From assembly GCF_023227905.1 (NCBI RefSeq), contig NZ_JALOCF010000017.1, forward strand, positions 1-64,000: a stretch of 64,000 nucleotides of DNA, in the 5' to 3' direction. The translations under genes and the position numbers were made by a program. Under the pieces are notes generated by a model. That model saw only the letters and a program-made list of their open reading frames with translations. It made no database searches and was not told the origin of the DNA. The DNA is from Methylobacter sp. (GTDB lineage: Bacteria > Pseudomonadota > Gammaproteobacteria > Methylococcales > Methylomonadaceae). Of this stretch, positions 17,024 through 26,393 are shown in pieces; within the stretch, counting starts at the first letter, position 1, and each line of letters opens with the position of its first letter.

Positions 17024-18249
17024 GCTTCGACCACGAGCAAATCGCAGGATTAATCCGCAAGCTGGCCGGCGCCGATCAACTGTTGGCGCAAACTTATATC
17101 AACGGCACGGTGTTTGCCGACGACGACAACCGCGGCGCGATCGACAGCCTGAAGAAATCCGGCATTTTGCGCAGCGCCGACACCAGCGACGAATACCGCC
17201 TGACCGGCGATCTCAAGCGCCTGATCGACCGCCTGCTGCTACGCAACCAGCGTTACCAGCAAAACATCAATATGGCCAAGATGATCGTCAGCGTCGAGGA
17301 GGACATTGAAGACTACCGCCGGGCGTTGGAGCAGAACAATCAGGACGAGGCCCATCATCATCTGGAACAGATCGACGATACCCTGTACGAAGCGACCGAA
17401 GCGCTGGAGAACAGCCTGAGCGTGATGTTCGCGGCGATCACCAGCCAATTCGGCTTCGTCAGTTCGCTGAACAGCAAAATCCGGCAAAACCAGCGGGCGC
17501 TAACCTATGCGCAACAACTGGTGCAGGAACTGAACCAGGTCAGGATAACCGATTGTTACGACTGGTTGAGCTGGAGCGGCATTCCGCCGGAACTGAGCCG
17601 GAAAATCATCCGCTTCATCGATCAATACAAAAGCATCGTCGAACGGCTGACCGGCATCGTCGGGCGCATGAAAGAGTTGCTGTTTAAATTGAGGTTGCAG
17701 GAGCAAACCGCCAACCGCTGCCGGGCAATGGCCCAGTTTTTGCGGCAACACCCGGAATGGGAACCGCTGGACTGGAGCGAGGACGCCGGCGTTCCCGACC
17801 TGTTGCGTCGAGGCACAGGCCTGAAACTCCAGCCGGGCATCGACACAGCCAACCCTGTGTTGCAGGCCGATCTGGCCGCTATCGTCCAGGAACTGCGGCG
17901 CCAGTCCAAACCCGTCGCGCCGTTGGGACGGGACAGTGCCGCAGCGCCGCTGGACACTCAGATGCCCAGCCGGATCGAACACAATCAAGACTTGTACGAC
18001 AGCCACATCGAAAACCTGCTTGCGCTTGCCCTTGAACAGCAAGGCCGCAAGGTTTCGGCGCTGTGTTATTGGAGCGAGCAAGGTTTGGAAATCAAAGCGG
18101 AGCTATGGCTGGACATAGTGTTCGCGCAATATTGCTGCCTGCCGCAACGTATGCGCCGCACGATTGCGTTGGACATGCAAGGCGAAAACCTGGAAGGCTT
18201 CGACGGCAACCAGGTTATAGAGGAAATCCTGTTGCAGCGGGTTGCATGA
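17020..18249 (+). CDS. jetA: MukF/JetA-like kleisin subunit
   Basis: A 409-residue protein with an N-terminal winged-helix-like region (NRGAIDSLKKSGILRSADTS, about residues 38-57). Long helices follow (residues about 75-250; EEDIEDYRRALEQNNQDEAH, FGFVSSLNSKIRQNQRAL). The C-terminal domain, about 310-409, is predicted to contact the ATPase head. Layout and gene context match MksF/JetA kleisins, which bridge the two SMC heads. The ATG overlaps the jetB stop (ATGA) with AGGA nine bases upstream. Sequence similarity alone is weak, as usual for kleisins. Confidence 0.78.
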   Translation: MSFDHEQIAGLIRKLAGADQLLAQTYINGTVFADDDNRGAIDSLKKSGILRSADTSDEYRLTGDLKRLIDRLLLRNQRYQQNINMAKMIVSVEEDIEDYRRALEQNNQDEAHHHLEQIDDTLYEATEALENSLSVMFAAITSQFGFVSSLNSKIRQNQRALTYAQQLVQELNQVRITDCYDWLSWSGIPPELSRKIIRFIDQYKSIVERLTGIVGRMKELLFKLRLQEQTANRCRAMAQFLRQHPEWEPLDWSEDAGVPDLLRRGTGLKLQPGIDTANPVLQADLAAIVQELRRQSKPVAPLGRDSAAAPLDTQMPSRIEHNQDLYDSHIENLLALALEQQGRKVSALCYWSEQGLEIKAELWLDIVFAQYCCLPQRMRRTIALDMQGENLEGFDGNQVIEEILLQRVA

Positions 18250-18250
18250 C

Positions 18251-19162
18251 ATGAACCGGCAGATTTATGACTGGATTAGAGAACTGGTCAGAGACAAGCC
18301 CGACCAAACCACCAGCCGCCGGATTAGCCTAATAGGGAGTCAAGTTCTGGCGCGTTACGGCTGCGGCTATATCAGCAACAACTGTTTGGTTTTCAACGCC
18401 GAGCACAAACGCCGCCTGCGCCAACGGGTAAAGGACGAAATGGGCCGGGACCCGTTCACGGAGCAACTTCCGGACGACCGGTTGGAAATGGCCAAATACC
18501 ACGCCAACGAAAAACTGGCCGCCAAAACGGCCGGAAACGACCAACTGTTGTTGAACAGCGCGGACGGCATCGTCCGCGTCAATAACGCACAAATACAACT
18601 CTATCCCGAAAGCATAAAGACGGCCGGCCTGCTGTGCCTGAACTCCAGTATTAACACAGTCGAGCACCGGACTATCGTAGTCGTCGAAAACTTAGCCATC
18701 ATGCCGTTGTGCCACACTTGGCAACTGCCATTGCCAGATCTACGCGCTCTATGGGTCTATCGCGGCGATCACAAGAGCGGCGCCAAGGCCGAGGCTTGCC
18801 GCGACTTTTTGCAGCGCTTCGGAAAAGATAAAACCGTCATTGTCTTCAGCGACATGGACCCCAAAGGGCTGGAAATAGCGCTGACTATGCCTCATGCCCA
18901 ATATTGGCTAGGCCCGGAACCAAGCGCATGGGACGGCTGCTTTAAGAGCACTTATGCCAGTCGTAGCGGCTATGATATACAAAGCGATGCCATGGCTTCT
19001 CTCATGAAAAAATGCGATGCGGGGCTTTTGGCCGATCCGTTCAGCGACCTTGTGTTACGGATAAAAAAGGAACGTAGCTCTTACCGGCAAGAACATGGTT
19101 ATGCGCATAATGTTGGCCTGTCGCTCTTTCCCATCAAGCAGGAGATTGCATTGTTAGGTTAA
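18251..19162 (+). CDS. jetD: TOPRIM nuclease of the SMC system (JetD/MksG-like)
   Basis: A 303-residue protein with a C-terminal TOPRIM fold. The acidic Glu146 is in IVVVENLAI and the DxD pair Asp201/Asp203 is in VIVFSDMDPKG, the metal-binding set of topoisomerase VI-like nucleases. The N-terminal 130 residues are probably winged-helix arms. In Wadjet and MksBEFG systems this subunit cleaves DNA after the SMC motor has sized a small circle. The frame reaches a TTG at 18242, but the ATG at 18251, one base after the jetA stop, is preferred. It is the last gene of the operon. Confidence 0.87.
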   Translation: MNRQIYDWIRELVRDKPDQTTSRRISLIGSQVLARYGCGYISNNCLVFNAEHKRRLRQRVKDEMGRDPFTEQLPDDRLEMAKYHANEKLAAKTAGNDQLLLNSADGIVRVNNAQIQLYPESIKTAGLLCLNSSINTVEHRTIVVVENLAIMPLCHTWQLPLPDLRALWVYRGDHKSGAKAEACRDFLQRFGKDKTVIVFSDMDPKGLEIALTMPHAQYWLGPEPSAWDGCFKSTYASRSGYDIQSDAMASLMKKCDAGLLADPFSDLVLRIKKERSSYRQEHGYAHNVGLSLFPIKQEIALLG

Positions 19163-19204
19163 GACATCGCACTAATCTTACCGCGTCCCCTCATCAAGGG
19201 AACG

Positions 19205-19230
19205 TCGGGCAATCGAAAACGCTTGCCCGA
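19205..19230. terminator. Hairpin between convergent jetD and holin-like gene
   Basis: TCGGGCAA and TTGCCCGA form a perfect 8-bp stem with a 10-base loop. No T-run follows on either strand, so intrinsic termination would be weak. The position between convergent genes supports a shared terminator. Confidence 0.4.
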
Positions 19231-19241
19231 ACTCAAGGAGA

Positions 19242-19577
19242 TTAGATAAAAATATCAACGACAAGATTGAGCAAGGTGAGCACCAGGCTGCCGATTAGCG
19301 CGGGCCAAAAACCTTGAACGCGTATACCCGGAGCCAGAGCCGCCACCAGCCACAGCATCAGCGCGTTGATTACCAGCAGAAACAGCCCCAGGCTGAGAAC
19401 CGTAAGGGGCAATGTCAGAAAAACCATCACCGGCCGGACTACGGCATTTACGAAGCCGAGAACAAGCGCACCGATGATTGCCGCTCCCCAGCCTTCTACC
19501 TGAACGCCGCGGACGAAGTGGGCCACGATCAGTAATAAGCCTGCTGTCAGAATGAGATGTGCAAAGAACGATAACAT
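19242..19577 (-). CDS. Phage-holin-4_2 family membrane protein
   Basis: A 111-residue protein made of four hydrophobic segments with family-typical wording: FVNAVVRPVMVFLTLPLTVLS in the middle and LNLVVDIFI at the end. This is the widespread YvlD/holin-4_2 family of small inner-membrane proteins, chromosomal and not evidence of a prophage. The ATG at 19577 is preceded by GGAGGT four bases upstream; an in-frame TTG four codons earlier would include that ribosome site and is rejected. Function in the cell is not established. Confidence 0.85.
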   Translation of the reverse strand: MLSFFAHLILTAGLLLIVAHFVRGVQVEGWGAAIIGALVLGFVNAVVRPVMVFLTLPLTVLSLGLFLLVINALMLWLVAALAPGIRVQGFWPALIGSLVLTLLNLVVDIFI

Positions 19578-19743
19578 ATGGACCTCCAATCAGGTTTTAA
19601 GCTGCAAGGCGCAGGATGGATTCGGCTGCGACTGCCGAGCAAGCCATCTTTCATGATGGGCTGTTGCCAGCCAAGTAAATCAGGCATTTCAAAGGCCGGT
19701 TTCAGTTACAAGCCTTATGCCTGGACTAAAAAACCCGCCCGGC

Positions 19744-22275
19744 TTAAACCAGATACCGGCTCCAGCTTCCGTAGCGGTTTTCGATTTTGCCGCGAGGTAT
19801 GCTCGACAGAATCAGCAGCACCCCAGCCAACATGCCGGACCAATCAGCAGCCGGGCTTCCGCCGTCGAGCATCCAGGGCGCGATCATCAGCGGAATGGCC
19901 AGCAATATATTGATAAAGCGAGCAGGGCGGGCGGATTCCGCCAACGCGGTAATCGCCACGGTAATGACCAGGGAGCCGATCAGGTGGTCGCTGTTGGCTT
20001 GCTCGCCCTGGGTAGCAAAAATCAGCCGGGTGCACATTAACCAGACCCCGATTGCCATGCTCAAAACCAACGACCACGGCACATTAACGCCGCCGCCGAA
20101 CATGTCCTGGAGCACTGTCCAAGCCGGTCTTTCAAAATTATCGACCTCCATTTTGCGGCCGCCTTCCATGGTATCGCCGCGCAGGAAGGCCAGCAGCACC
20201 GATTTGCCTTTGCGGCGGCGTTCCGCCAGAAACTGGCCGGTGGCAACCAGTTCATCGACCGAATAAGGAATCTGGATGAGCATGGCGGCAGCGGCAAACA
20301 GGCACAGCGTGCACCAGGTTCCTATCAGGATGGGCTGGATGATGATAAAGAAGATGCTGACGATGCCCAGGGGCACAATCATCACGCCGAACAGGACCAC
20401 CAGCCAGGGCATGGTGCGCCAGCGGTCGCGGCCGCCAATGATGCCGGTCAGTATCTCCAGCGCATAAGTCACCGCCCCGAGTCCGGCGTCGGGGACGGGC
20501 CATGCCTTGGAGATGTCAGAGGTGATGATGCGTGCGGTGCCGTCGCCGAAAAAAGGGTCCCAGGCATTGCCGATATGGCCCAATTGATAGGCGGCAAGAT
20601 AGCGGGAGATGTAGAATCCGATGAAGGCCAGAAAGATGATCGGTATGCGCTGGGTCCACGACGACGGGCAGTAGTCCCAGCCGGGCGGGATGTCGGGGCC
20701 GGTCATGCGCGCCACCAAGCCGATGCCCGGCATGGGGCGCGCCAGCACGGCAAAGCCGATTACCAGCAAGCCCGCCAGCGTATCATTCAGGTAAGCCGAA
20801 GCGCTGGGCGTCCAGAATACCAATGGTGCAAACAATAGCCATAATCCTACCGCGGCGTTGGCGATACGGGCCCAAGCCATCCGTTGCGATAGCGACAGCG
20901 CCCCGAACAGAAGCACCAGGGCGCCGCTGACCAAGTCATTGATAATCATTGTCTGCTGTTGATAACCTAGAATGGCCGGGCTGGTTATCAGCCAAGTGCC
21001 CATGGCCATGTTCAGAAAATGCGCCCAAAGATTTTGCCGATGCTCATCGCGCAACGACCGGTTATAGGATTCGATAAAACGGTCGGCGGGCTCAGGCTGC
21101 GCGACCATGGTTTCGACCCACTCGGCAGGCCTGAGTTTATTGCGCTTATACCAGCTCATAGGGTCGGCTTTAAGCGCGTTGACGATCGGCGGCAGCGCGT
21201 CGCGTAGCGAATGTTTGGGCTCCCAGTCCAGCAGCTTTCGGGCGTTGGATATATCCAGCTCATAATGGTCATCAGCCAAATCAACCATAAACGGCTTGAT
21301 AAAAGGTTTTTCGCCTTTGTCGATGGAATCCGGTATCACAATCTCCATCTGCTCTTGCAAATGCGCGCCGACTTTGGCGAACATTTTCGGCAGCGTTTCC
21401 GTATCCCACGTTTCGCCGTGGATCAGAAAGCCGATTTCATTTTGCAGGGCCTCATAGCCCATCGTCGACGGTTCGCCCAGCAGTAGCCGGGTTTCCGCAG
21501 GTAATTGCTTACGCTTTCGGACGGTGCGGGAAACAGCGTCAAGCAGATCGTCGATGTGAATAAACGCTTGGCCGTGAGAAATATCGCCGGCAAAAACGCG
21601 GCTGGTCAATTGGCGTTCGTAAATCCGTTGTATCTGATGCGCCAGTGTCGGCGGCTGGACATGATCCGTATATACGCCGGCGATGCGGAGCAGCGCATAG
21701 TGAATGGCGCCATGCTCGCTTTGGACGACCTGCTCCGTCTCCAGCTTTGACTGCGGATAGGCCCACTTGGGCTGTAACGGCCAATCCTCGTTGATCGGTA
21801 CGCCGGGCTCGGAGGGGGCATGGACCAGCATGGTGCTGGCATAAATGAACTGTTCGACTTCGAAGTTTTGCAAGGCGTGCAACAGGCGGCGGGTGCCTTT
21901 GACATTGACTTCTTCATAGAGCGGATTGGGCTCGCCGGTGAAATCATAGTAGCCGGAAAAATGGATAACCGAGGCGATGCGCTTGCCGAACCGCTTTCGC
22001 AACTCGTCCATGGCCTTGTTGACCGACTGGTCCGAGGTTAAATCGCAAGGGATGCAGGAAACATGCTGCAAAGATTCGGATTTACTACCCACATTGGGGG
22101 CGCAATCTTTATCCAGGCCGATAATGTCATAATCTTGTACCAGCGCTTTGCTGAGTGAAAGTCCGAGAAAGCCGCCGATGCCGGTAATTATTATGATGTC
22201 TTTTGCTCCGCCGTCAGTTTTTTCTGATATCGGATCTTCCGTTGTTCGCAAAACGATGTTGTCTTTTTTCTTCAT
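19744..22275 (-). CDS. Membrane fusion protein: NAD-dependent epimerase + SPW repeats + VKOR-like domain
   Basis: 843 residues from the ATG at 22275, which has GAGGAG nine bases upstream; an in-frame TTG at 22311 is less likely. Residues about 28-370 form an extended SDR/epimerase with the nucleotide loop TGIGGFLG (31-38) and catalytic Tyr173/Lys177 in YPQSK. Residues about 410-530 contain two SPW-type membrane pairs (NMAMGTWLITSPAIL, NAAVGLWLLFAPLVFW). About 550-690 is a multi-pass domain with a VKOR-like thioredox motif CTLC at 655-658. A further SPW-like pair is at about 740-830. A redox membrane protein acting on a sugar or lipid headgroup is possible but not shown. The gene ends 166 bases before the holin-like gene. 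Confidence 0.85.
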   Translation of the reverse strand: MKKKDNIVLRTTEDPISEKTDGGAKDIIIITGIGGFLGLSLSKALVQDYDIIGLDKDCAPNVGSKSESLQHVSCIPCDLTSDQSVNKAMDELRKRFGKRIASVIHFSGYYDFTGEPNPLYEEVNVKGTRRLLHALQNFEVEQFIYASTMLVHAPSEPGVPINEDWPLQPKWAYPQSKLETEQVVQSEHGAIHYALLRIAGVYTDHVQPPTLAHQIQRIYERQLTSRVFAGDISHGQAFIHIDDLLDAVSRTVRKRKQLPAETRLLLGEPSTMGYEALQNEIGFLIHGETWDTETLPKMFAKVGAHLQEQMEIVIPDSIDKGEKPFIKPFMVDLADDHYELDISNARKLLDWEPKHSLRDALPPIVNALKADPMSWYKRNKLRPAEWVETMVAQPEPADRFIESYNRSLRDEHRQNLWAHFLNMAMGTWLITSPAILGYQQQTMIINDLVSGALVLLFGALSLSQRMAWARIANAAVGLWLLFAPLVFWTPSASAYLNDTLAGLLVIGFAVLARPMPGIGLVARMTGPDIPPGWDYCPSSWTQRIPIIFLAFIGFYISRYLAAYQLGHIGNAWDPFFGDGTARIITSDISKAWPVPDAGLGAVTYALEILTGIIGGRDRWRTMPWLVVLFGVMIVPLGIVSIFFIIIQPILIGTWCTLCLFAAAAMLIQIPYSVDELVATGQFLAERRRKGKSVLLAFLRGDTMEGGRKMEVDNFERPAWTVLQDMFGGGVNVPWSLVLSMAIGVWLMCTRLIFATQGEQANSDHLIGSLVITVAITALAESARPARFINILLAIPLMIAPWMLDGGSPAADWSGMLAGVLLILSSIPRGKIENRYGSWSRYLV

Positions 22276-22908
22276 GATCGCTTTCTCCTCAACTGTTTGA
22301 ACAGTCCCCAAGTTTTGGGTGACTTACCTATCCAGTGAACAGTCATTACCTTGCCGGAGCGTAATGACGCGAGAACTTTGTTTTGTACTCCCTTGGCAGT
22401 GGTTGTCAACTCTACTTGCCAACTGCGCGGCAATCACAATTAAGTCGGTGTCGGGGTAAGTACTTATTTATTGTGGAAGCGAGTCCGGTTGCTTTGCCTT
22501 TGTCGTAATGAGCTAAACCTTTCTTTATGATCCGAATTAGAGAAGATAAAATCCATGGTTTTATAGAAATACCAGCCGTGTTAGTGTATTGGGTGCAATA
22601 AGGACAGGCCACGATTTTCTGGTATCGACTGCGCGAGCTTAAGCTTGCTTTAATTATCAAGCTATATAAATAGTATCTGACATCAACGATCGGGCATATT
22701 CTTATGGTGGCAACAAGATAGGTCCAACCTACAAGCACAAAGTTTTAGTCCTCAAGAAAATCACTTTGAATTAAAAATATTTGAAATTTTAATCAAATTC
22801 AGCTAAATAACAGGCTCATTTGATAGGTAATAACGCCTATTGATTGGTCACGCCTAACCCTCTATTCTTTAAAACACTAACACAACAGCTACGGGCTTCT
22901 CCAGGATA
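22276..22908. other. Gene-free AT-rich spacer upstream of the type II secretion operon
   Basis: This 633-base divergent region separates the epimerase fusion (minus strand) from gspE (plus strand). It is clearly more AT-rich than the genes on either side. A 108-residue minus-strand frame (22412-22738, GTG start) has no recognisable domain or ribosome site and was not accepted. Promoters for both flanking units must lie here, but I cannot place them with confidence. Confidence 0.5.
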
Positions 22909-24693
22909 ATGGCATATGAATCGCTGCTAACTGTTTTGCAAGATAAACAGAAACTTTCCGCCACAGAGTTAAAAAAAGTTGAGCGCATGCAAAAAACATC
23001 GGTATCGGAAAGCGTGCCGCAGTTACTTGTTAAGCTTGGCTTGTGTTCGGAGCTTGATGTGGCCGATGCTTTTGTCGAATCAGGCCTGTTCGAAAAAGTG
23101 ACGCCGGATCAATATCCGCTGGAAATGCAACTGCCGGAAACCGTGCCGTTGCGCTTTTTAAAAAATTATCATGTTATTGGTTTGCATAACAATAATGACA
23201 TAACCGTCGCTCTGATGGATCCGGAAGACCGGTTTGTCATTGATGCGTTAAAACTGGCGACCGGAAAGAACATCATTCCTAAAGTCGGGCTGCTTTCGGA
23301 GATTGATGCCGCGCTGGAAGTGCAGTATGGCGAAAGCCACGCACAAACGGACAAGCTGGCCGACGATCTGAGCGTCGACGATCTGCGCGAAGAAGACCTG
23401 GAGCATTTGAAAGACCTGGCCAGTGAAGCGCCGGTGATCAAAATGGTCAACTTGATCATGCAGCGGGCGATTGAAACCCGGGCCTCGGATATTCACATTG
23501 AGCCTTTTGAGCAATCCCTGAAAGTCAGGTTGCGGGTCGACGGCGTATTGAAGGATATTGATGCGCCCTCGGTTAAATCCACCGCGGCGGTGATTTCGCG
23601 TATCAAGATCATGGCCAAGTTGAACATCGCCGAGCGCCGTTTGCCGCAGGATGGCCGTATCAAAGTGCAAATGCTGGGCAAAGAGCTGGATTTGCGGGTT
23701 TCCACGATACCGACAATGTACGGCGAAAGCGTGGTGATCCGTTTGCTGGACAAGGAAACCACGGTACTGGACTTTGCCGCGCTGGGCTTTTCCGGCAAGC
23801 ATCTACAGCAGTTTATTGATGTGCTGTCTCAGCCGCACGGCATCATCCTGATCACCGGTCCGACTGGAAGCGGAAAATCGACCACGATGTATGCCGCGTT
23901 AAAGCAGCTCAATACGTCCGAGCGGAAAATCATCACCGTTGAAGATCCGGTGGAATACCAGATGGAAGGGGTCAACCAGATTCAGGCAAAGCCGCAAATA
24001 GGACTGACCTTTGCCTCGGCGTTGCGCTCTATCGTGCGGCAAGATCCCGACGTGATTATGATCGGTGAGATGCGCGATCTGGAAACCGCAAGAATCGCCG
24101 TGCAATCGGCGTTAACCGGGCATTTGGTGCTATCGACGCTGCATACTAACGATGCGGCCGGCGGTGTCACCCGGTTGCTGGATATGGGCCTTGAAGAATA
24201 TCTGCTCACCTCCACCGTCAACGGCATATTGGCGCAACGTCTGGTAAGAAAACTGTGTCCTGAATGCAAGCAACCTTATACGCCGCCCTCGGATATCATT
24301 GAAGGCATGAGGCTGAAGCAGTTTGCTTCGGGTATCGCCAGGGATGGTGTATATGCCGAAAACCTGTCGGGAACAGGTTCGGCAATCGCCAAAGAAGGTG
24401 CGAGTGTTGCAAGCCAGCCGGGAACTGGCGCAGAAGCCGATATTGTCTTATACAAACCGGTCGGCTGCATGTCTTGCGGGGGCTTGGGCTATCGTGGCCG
24501 ATTGGCGATTATTGAGTTTTTGCAAATGACTGATCCGCTCCGTAAATTGATTATGGCGCATGAAGAAGCCGGGGCCATTCAAAAACTCGCTATTGAAGAG
24601 GGCATGACCACGATGTATGAAAACGGCTTGGTTAAAGCCCTGCAAGGGATTACCACTTTGGAAGAAGTGCTGCGGGTAACGTCGGAAACATAA
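22909..24693 (+). CDS. gspE: Type II secretion ATPase GspE
   Basis: A 594-residue hexameric ATPase that powers pseudopilus assembly at the inner membrane. It has an N-terminal N1E domain (residues about 1-150), Walker A GPTGSGKST at 317-325, the Asp box (TVEDPVEY), Walker B (DVIMIGEMRD) and the His box (STLHTNDAAGG). The zinc-binding cysteines are CPEC at 450-453 and CMSC at 520-523; 66 residues separate them, where about 30 is usual, the excess being a Gly/Ala/Ser-rich insert. It is the first gene of an eleven-gene overlapping operon and its stop shares one base with the gspF start. Confidence 0.96.
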   Translation: MAYESLLTVLQDKQKLSATELKKVERMQKTSVSESVPQLLVKLGLCSELDVADAFVESGLFEKVTPDQYPLEMQLPETVPLRFLKNYHVIGLHNNNDITVALMDPEDRFVIDALKLATGKNIIPKVGLLSEIDAALEVQYGESHAQTDKLADDLSVDDLREEDLEHLKDLASEAPVIKMVNLIMQRAIETRASDIHIEPFEQSLKVRLRVDGVLKDIDAPSVKSTAAVISRIKIMAKLNIAERRLPQDGRIKVQMLGKELDLRVSTIPTMYGESVVIRLLDKETTVLDFAALGFSGKHLQQFIDVLSQPHGIILITGPTGSGKSTTMYAALKQLNTSERKIITVEDPVEYQMEGVNQIQAKPQIGLTFASALRSIVRQDPDVIMIGEMRDLETARIAVQSALTGHLVLSTLHTNDAAGGVTRLLDMGLEEYLLTSTVNGILAQRLVRKLCPECKQPYTPPSDIIEGMRLKQFASGIARDGVYAENLSGTGSAIAKEGASVASQPGTGAEADIVLYKPVGCMSCGGLGYRGRLAIIEFLQMTDPLRKLIMAHEEAGAIQKLAIEEGMTTMYENGLVKALQGITTLEEVLRVTSET

Positions 24694-25907
24694 TGTTATT
24701 TGCATATAAAGCGGTTAATAGTCTTGGCGAGACTGAAGAAGGCGTCAGAGACGCGGTTGACGAACGGCATCTGATTGCGACTTTGCAGGCGGAAGGTTAT
24801 ATCCCGGTTCGTGTGGTACCGGCCAGTGCCAAATCGTTTCTGGGCTTAAGGCTGGGTTTAAAACAGTCCAAGTTATCGCAAAAAGATATTGCGCTGTTCA
24901 CCGGCGAATTGGCAACCTTGCTGGAGTCCGGTTTGCCTTTGGATAAGTCCTTGCTGGTATTGATGGATTTAACTGAAGATAACGAGCGGGTCACCAAGTT
25001 GATCGGCAGGGTTCTGGACAAAGTCAAAGGCGGCTCCACCCTGGCCGATGCGTTGGAAAAACAGTCCGGCATTTTCAGCAAGTTTTACCTGAATATGATA
25101 CGCGCCGGTGAGGCCGGGGGCAGTTTGGGCGAAGTGCTAACGCGGCTGTCCGAATATCTGGAGCGTTCCCGCGAGCTAAAAGACACGGTCAGCACGGCCT
25201 TGATCTATCCGGCCATCTTGCTGATCATGTCGTTGGCCTCTTTGTTCGTGATGCTGACTTTCGTGGTGCCGCAGTTTTCCGAGATGTTCGAAAGCGCAGG
25301 CAAGGCGCTGCCGGTATCGACGCAGATCGTGGTGGGGCTGGCCGAATGGCTGCAAAGCTATTGGTGGGTATTGATTTTGGGTGTTGTCGTCATCACTGGG
25401 TATATGAATCTTCAAATGGCCGATCCGGCCAGAAAGAAGGTGTGGGACGGGCGTTTTTTAAAATTGCCGCTGGCCGGGATGATTATTTTGAACAAAGAAA
25501 CCGCCAACATCAGTCGCACCTTAGGCACTTTGTTGGGTAACGGCGTTTCGATACTGTCGGCTCTGGTGATCGTCCGCGAAACAGTAGACAACCTGGTTTT
25601 GGCGGCGGCCATTCAAGATACCGAAGACCAGTTAAAACAGGGTAAAAACATGTCCGATGCCTTGCTGGAAAAAGGAATATTTCCAAAAATGGCTATGCAG
25701 ATGATAAAGATGGGCGAAGAGACAGGGCGTCTGGAAGAAATGCTGCTACGCGTGGCGAATATTTACGATAAACAGCTTAGAGTGGCAATACAGCGTATGC
25801 TGGCATTGTTGGAACCGGCTTTGATCATCTCGCTGGGACTGATGATTGCGGGCATTATCGTCTCGATTTTGCTGGCTATTCTGAGCGTTAACGATTTAGC
25901 TTTTTAA
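24693..25907 (+). CDS. gspF: Type II secretion inner-membrane platform protein GspF
   Basis: A 404-residue platform protein with the usual two homologous cytoplasmic helical domains, FTGELATLLESGLPLDKSL (about 68-86) and SRTLGTLLGNGVSILSAL (about 271-288). Three membrane segments lie near 172-195, 225-245 and 375-400. It couples GspE to the growing pseudopilus. Start and upstream stop overlap as TAATG. Confidence 0.97.
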   Translation: MLFAYKAVNSLGETEEGVRDAVDERHLIATLQAEGYIPVRVVPASAKSFLGLRLGLKQSKLSQKDIALFTGELATLLESGLPLDKSLLVLMDLTEDNERVTKLIGRVLDKVKGGSTLADALEKQSGIFSKFYLNMIRAGEAGGSLGEVLTRLSEYLERSRELKDTVSTALIYPAILLIMSLASLFVMLTFVVPQFSEMFESAGKALPVSTQIVVGLAEWLQSYWWVLILGVVVITGYMNLQMADPARKKVWDGRFLKLPLAGMIILNKETANISRTLGTLLGNGVSILSALVIVRETVDNLVLAAAIQDTEDQLKQGKNMSDALLEKGIFPKMAMQMIKMGEETGRLEEMLLRVANIYDKQLRVAIQRMLALLEPALIISLGLMIAGIIVSILLAILSVNDLAF

Positions 25908-25925
25908 ACGAGGAAACACGACATT

Positions 25926-26393
25926 ATGAAACAGATGAAAAAAACTATCGCGAAGGATGGCATGAATGCCGCAACCCGTCCGGGAACCGAAGCAGGCTTT
26001 ACCTTGCTTGAGTTGCTGGTCGTGCTGGGCATTATTGCGATGCTGGCCGGGATAGTTGGACCGCAGGTCATGAAGCACATGGGCGAGTCCAAAACCAAAG
26101 CGGCCAAAGTGCAAATTGAAGATTTGTCGGCGGCCCTGGACATGTACAAACTGGACTTGGGCAGCTACCCGAGCACAGAACAAGGCTTGAAAGCTTTGAT
26201 TGAATCGCCCGACAGCGCCAAACGCTGGAACGGCCCTTATTTGCGTAAGGCCAAAATGCCGCTGGACCCATGGCAACAGGAATACCATTACACTGCACCC
26301 GGCGAGCACGGGAAATTTGATTTGTATACCTTAGGGGCGGACAGCAAGGAAGGCGGCGAAGGCGAAGATCAGGATATTGTTAGTTGGGAATGA
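25926..26393 (+). CDS. gspG: Major pseudopilin GspG
   Basis: A 155-residue pseudopilin with a prepilin cleavage site G|FTLLELLVVLG after an unusually long 24-residue leader, followed by the hydrophobic helix. The C-terminal domain has the GspG pattern DMYKLDLGSYPSTEQGLKAL, WNGPYL, DPWQQEYHY and FDLYTLGADSKEGGEGEDQD, including the calcium-binding loop. This is the main structural subunit of the pseudopilus. The prepilin peptidase GspO/PilD is not in the window. Confidence 0.97.
   Translation: MKQMKKTIAKDGMNAATRPGTEAGFTLLELLVVLGIIAMLAGIVGPQVMKHMGESKTKAAKVQIEDLSAALDMYKLDLGSYPSTEQGLKALIESPDSAKRWNGPYLRKAKMPLDPWQQEYHYTAPGEHGKFDLYTLGADSKEGGEGEDQDIVSWE

Noticed and set aside
19242..19577. Holin-like gene as a sign of prophage
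   Set aside because: The family is a common chromosomal membrane protein and no other phage gene is nearby.
22412..22738. 108-residue minus-strand open frame in the spacer before gspE
   Set aside because: GTG start without a ribosome site, no recognisable domain, AT-rich spacer composition; treated as chance.
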